Positions 13,183-13,352 of a stretch of 13,352 nucleotides of DNA are shown piece after piece. Position 1 is the first letter of the stretch. Each line of letters opens with the position of its first letter. The notes under the pieces are model-generated. The model saw nothing but the letters and a program-made list of their open reading frames with translations. It was not told the origin of the DNA and searched no databases. The position numbers and the translations under genes were made by a program. Source of the DNA: Acidilobaceae archaeon (GTDB lineage: Archaea; Thermoproteota; Thermoprotei_A; Sulfolobales; Acidilobaceae). The stretch is taken from NCBI GenBank assembly GCA_027081695.1, contig JALWJI010000135.1:1-13352 (forward strand), read 5' to 3'.

Positions 13183-13352
13183 ATGCCTGGACAAGGAGGA
13201 ACATTCAGAGTACTACAAGAATTCTTAGACCAAGAAGTACTAATCAAACTCAAAGGAGGCAGAATGCTGGCAGGAACACTCGAAGCCTACGACGGGCACT
13301 TGAACATATTATTGAAAAACGCCCGCGAAGTATCATCAGAACCAAACAAAAC
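13183..13352 (+). CDS. Lsm/Sm-like archaeal protein (SmAP), 5' end
   Basis: The first 56 codons are present; the gene runs off the right edge. The Sm1 motif is clear: FLDQEVLIKLKGGRMLAGTL (14-33) followed by EAYDGHLNILLKNA (34-47), where the Asp-x-His-x-Asn residues line the U-rich RNA-binding pocket. Archaeal Sm proteins form heptameric rings that bind oligo-U RNA. GAGGTGA (13168-13174) is a strong ribosome binding site 8 nt before ATG 13183, which supports this start. In many archaea the next gene encodes ribosomal protein eL37, which would lie outside the window. Confidence 0.93.
   Translation, partial: MPGQGGTFRVLQEFLDQEVLIKLKGGRMLAGTLEAYDGHLNILLKNAREVSSEPNK

Noticed and set aside
1..13352. 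CRISPR array, insertion sequence, integrase or defence island
   Set aside because: No direct-repeat array, transposase or recombinase-like protein is visible; every long gene belongs to a core family.

Overview
The window looks like chromosomal DNA of a hyperthermophilic crenarchaeon (Thermoproteota), most like the Desulfurococcales by overall impression. The support is: a KH-beta-CASP termination nuclease (FttA/aCPSF1), glycerol-1-phosphate dehydrogenase for archaeal lipids, two proteasome beta subunits, an Lsm protein, an RNA polymerase subunit H start, an intron-bearing tRNA with encoded CCA, AGA/AGG/ATA-rich codon use, TTG/GTG starts, and A/T-rich TATA-like elements. The species cannot be named from the sequence. 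There is no sign of a mobile element, phage, CRISPR array or defence island. This is a dense housekeeping and RNA-metabolism region.

Layout, left to right. The first 85 bases hold the start of rpoH, leaving leftwards. A tRNA-Lys(UUU) with a non-canonical 32-nt intron follows (301-409). A DUF357-nucleotidyltransferase fusion (RibL-like FAD synthetase, +) runs tail-to-tail into a proteasome-beta/endonuclease V operon on the minus strand, overlapping it by 77 nt. Divergent from that operon is a small TFIIB-like protein translationally coupled to a Nog1-type GTPase. The GTPase overlaps, tail-to-tail, the nadM-rtcA operon on the minus strand. Divergent again is a plus-strand operon: NOP2/NSUN-type RNA methyltransferase, NIP7-like PUA protein, long FKBP isomerase. 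The minus-strand egsA follows, then divergent psmB (active beta) and fttA on the plus strand. Last come a minus-strand MCT-1-like PUA protein and, divergent, the start of an Lsm gene that leaves the window.

How the genes fit together. Most serve information processing: transcription (rpoH, TFB-like protein, fttA), ribosome assembly and rRNA/tRNA handling (Nog1-like, NOP2-like, NIP7-like, MCT-1-like, Lsm, RtcA), DNA repair (endonuclease V) and protein folding or turnover (FKBP, two beta subunits). The rest make cofactors (FAD, NAD) and lipid (G1P). One beta subunit has the Thr1 nucleophile; the other has Ala there and is predicted to be proteolytically silent.

The points most worth a second look are the tRNA intron at 45/46, the hairpin and 13-codon upstream ORF before the termination factor fttA, the inverted repeat before rpoH, the mini TFIIB-like protein, and the 77-nt antisense overlap that encodes a CX4CX4CX4C tail.
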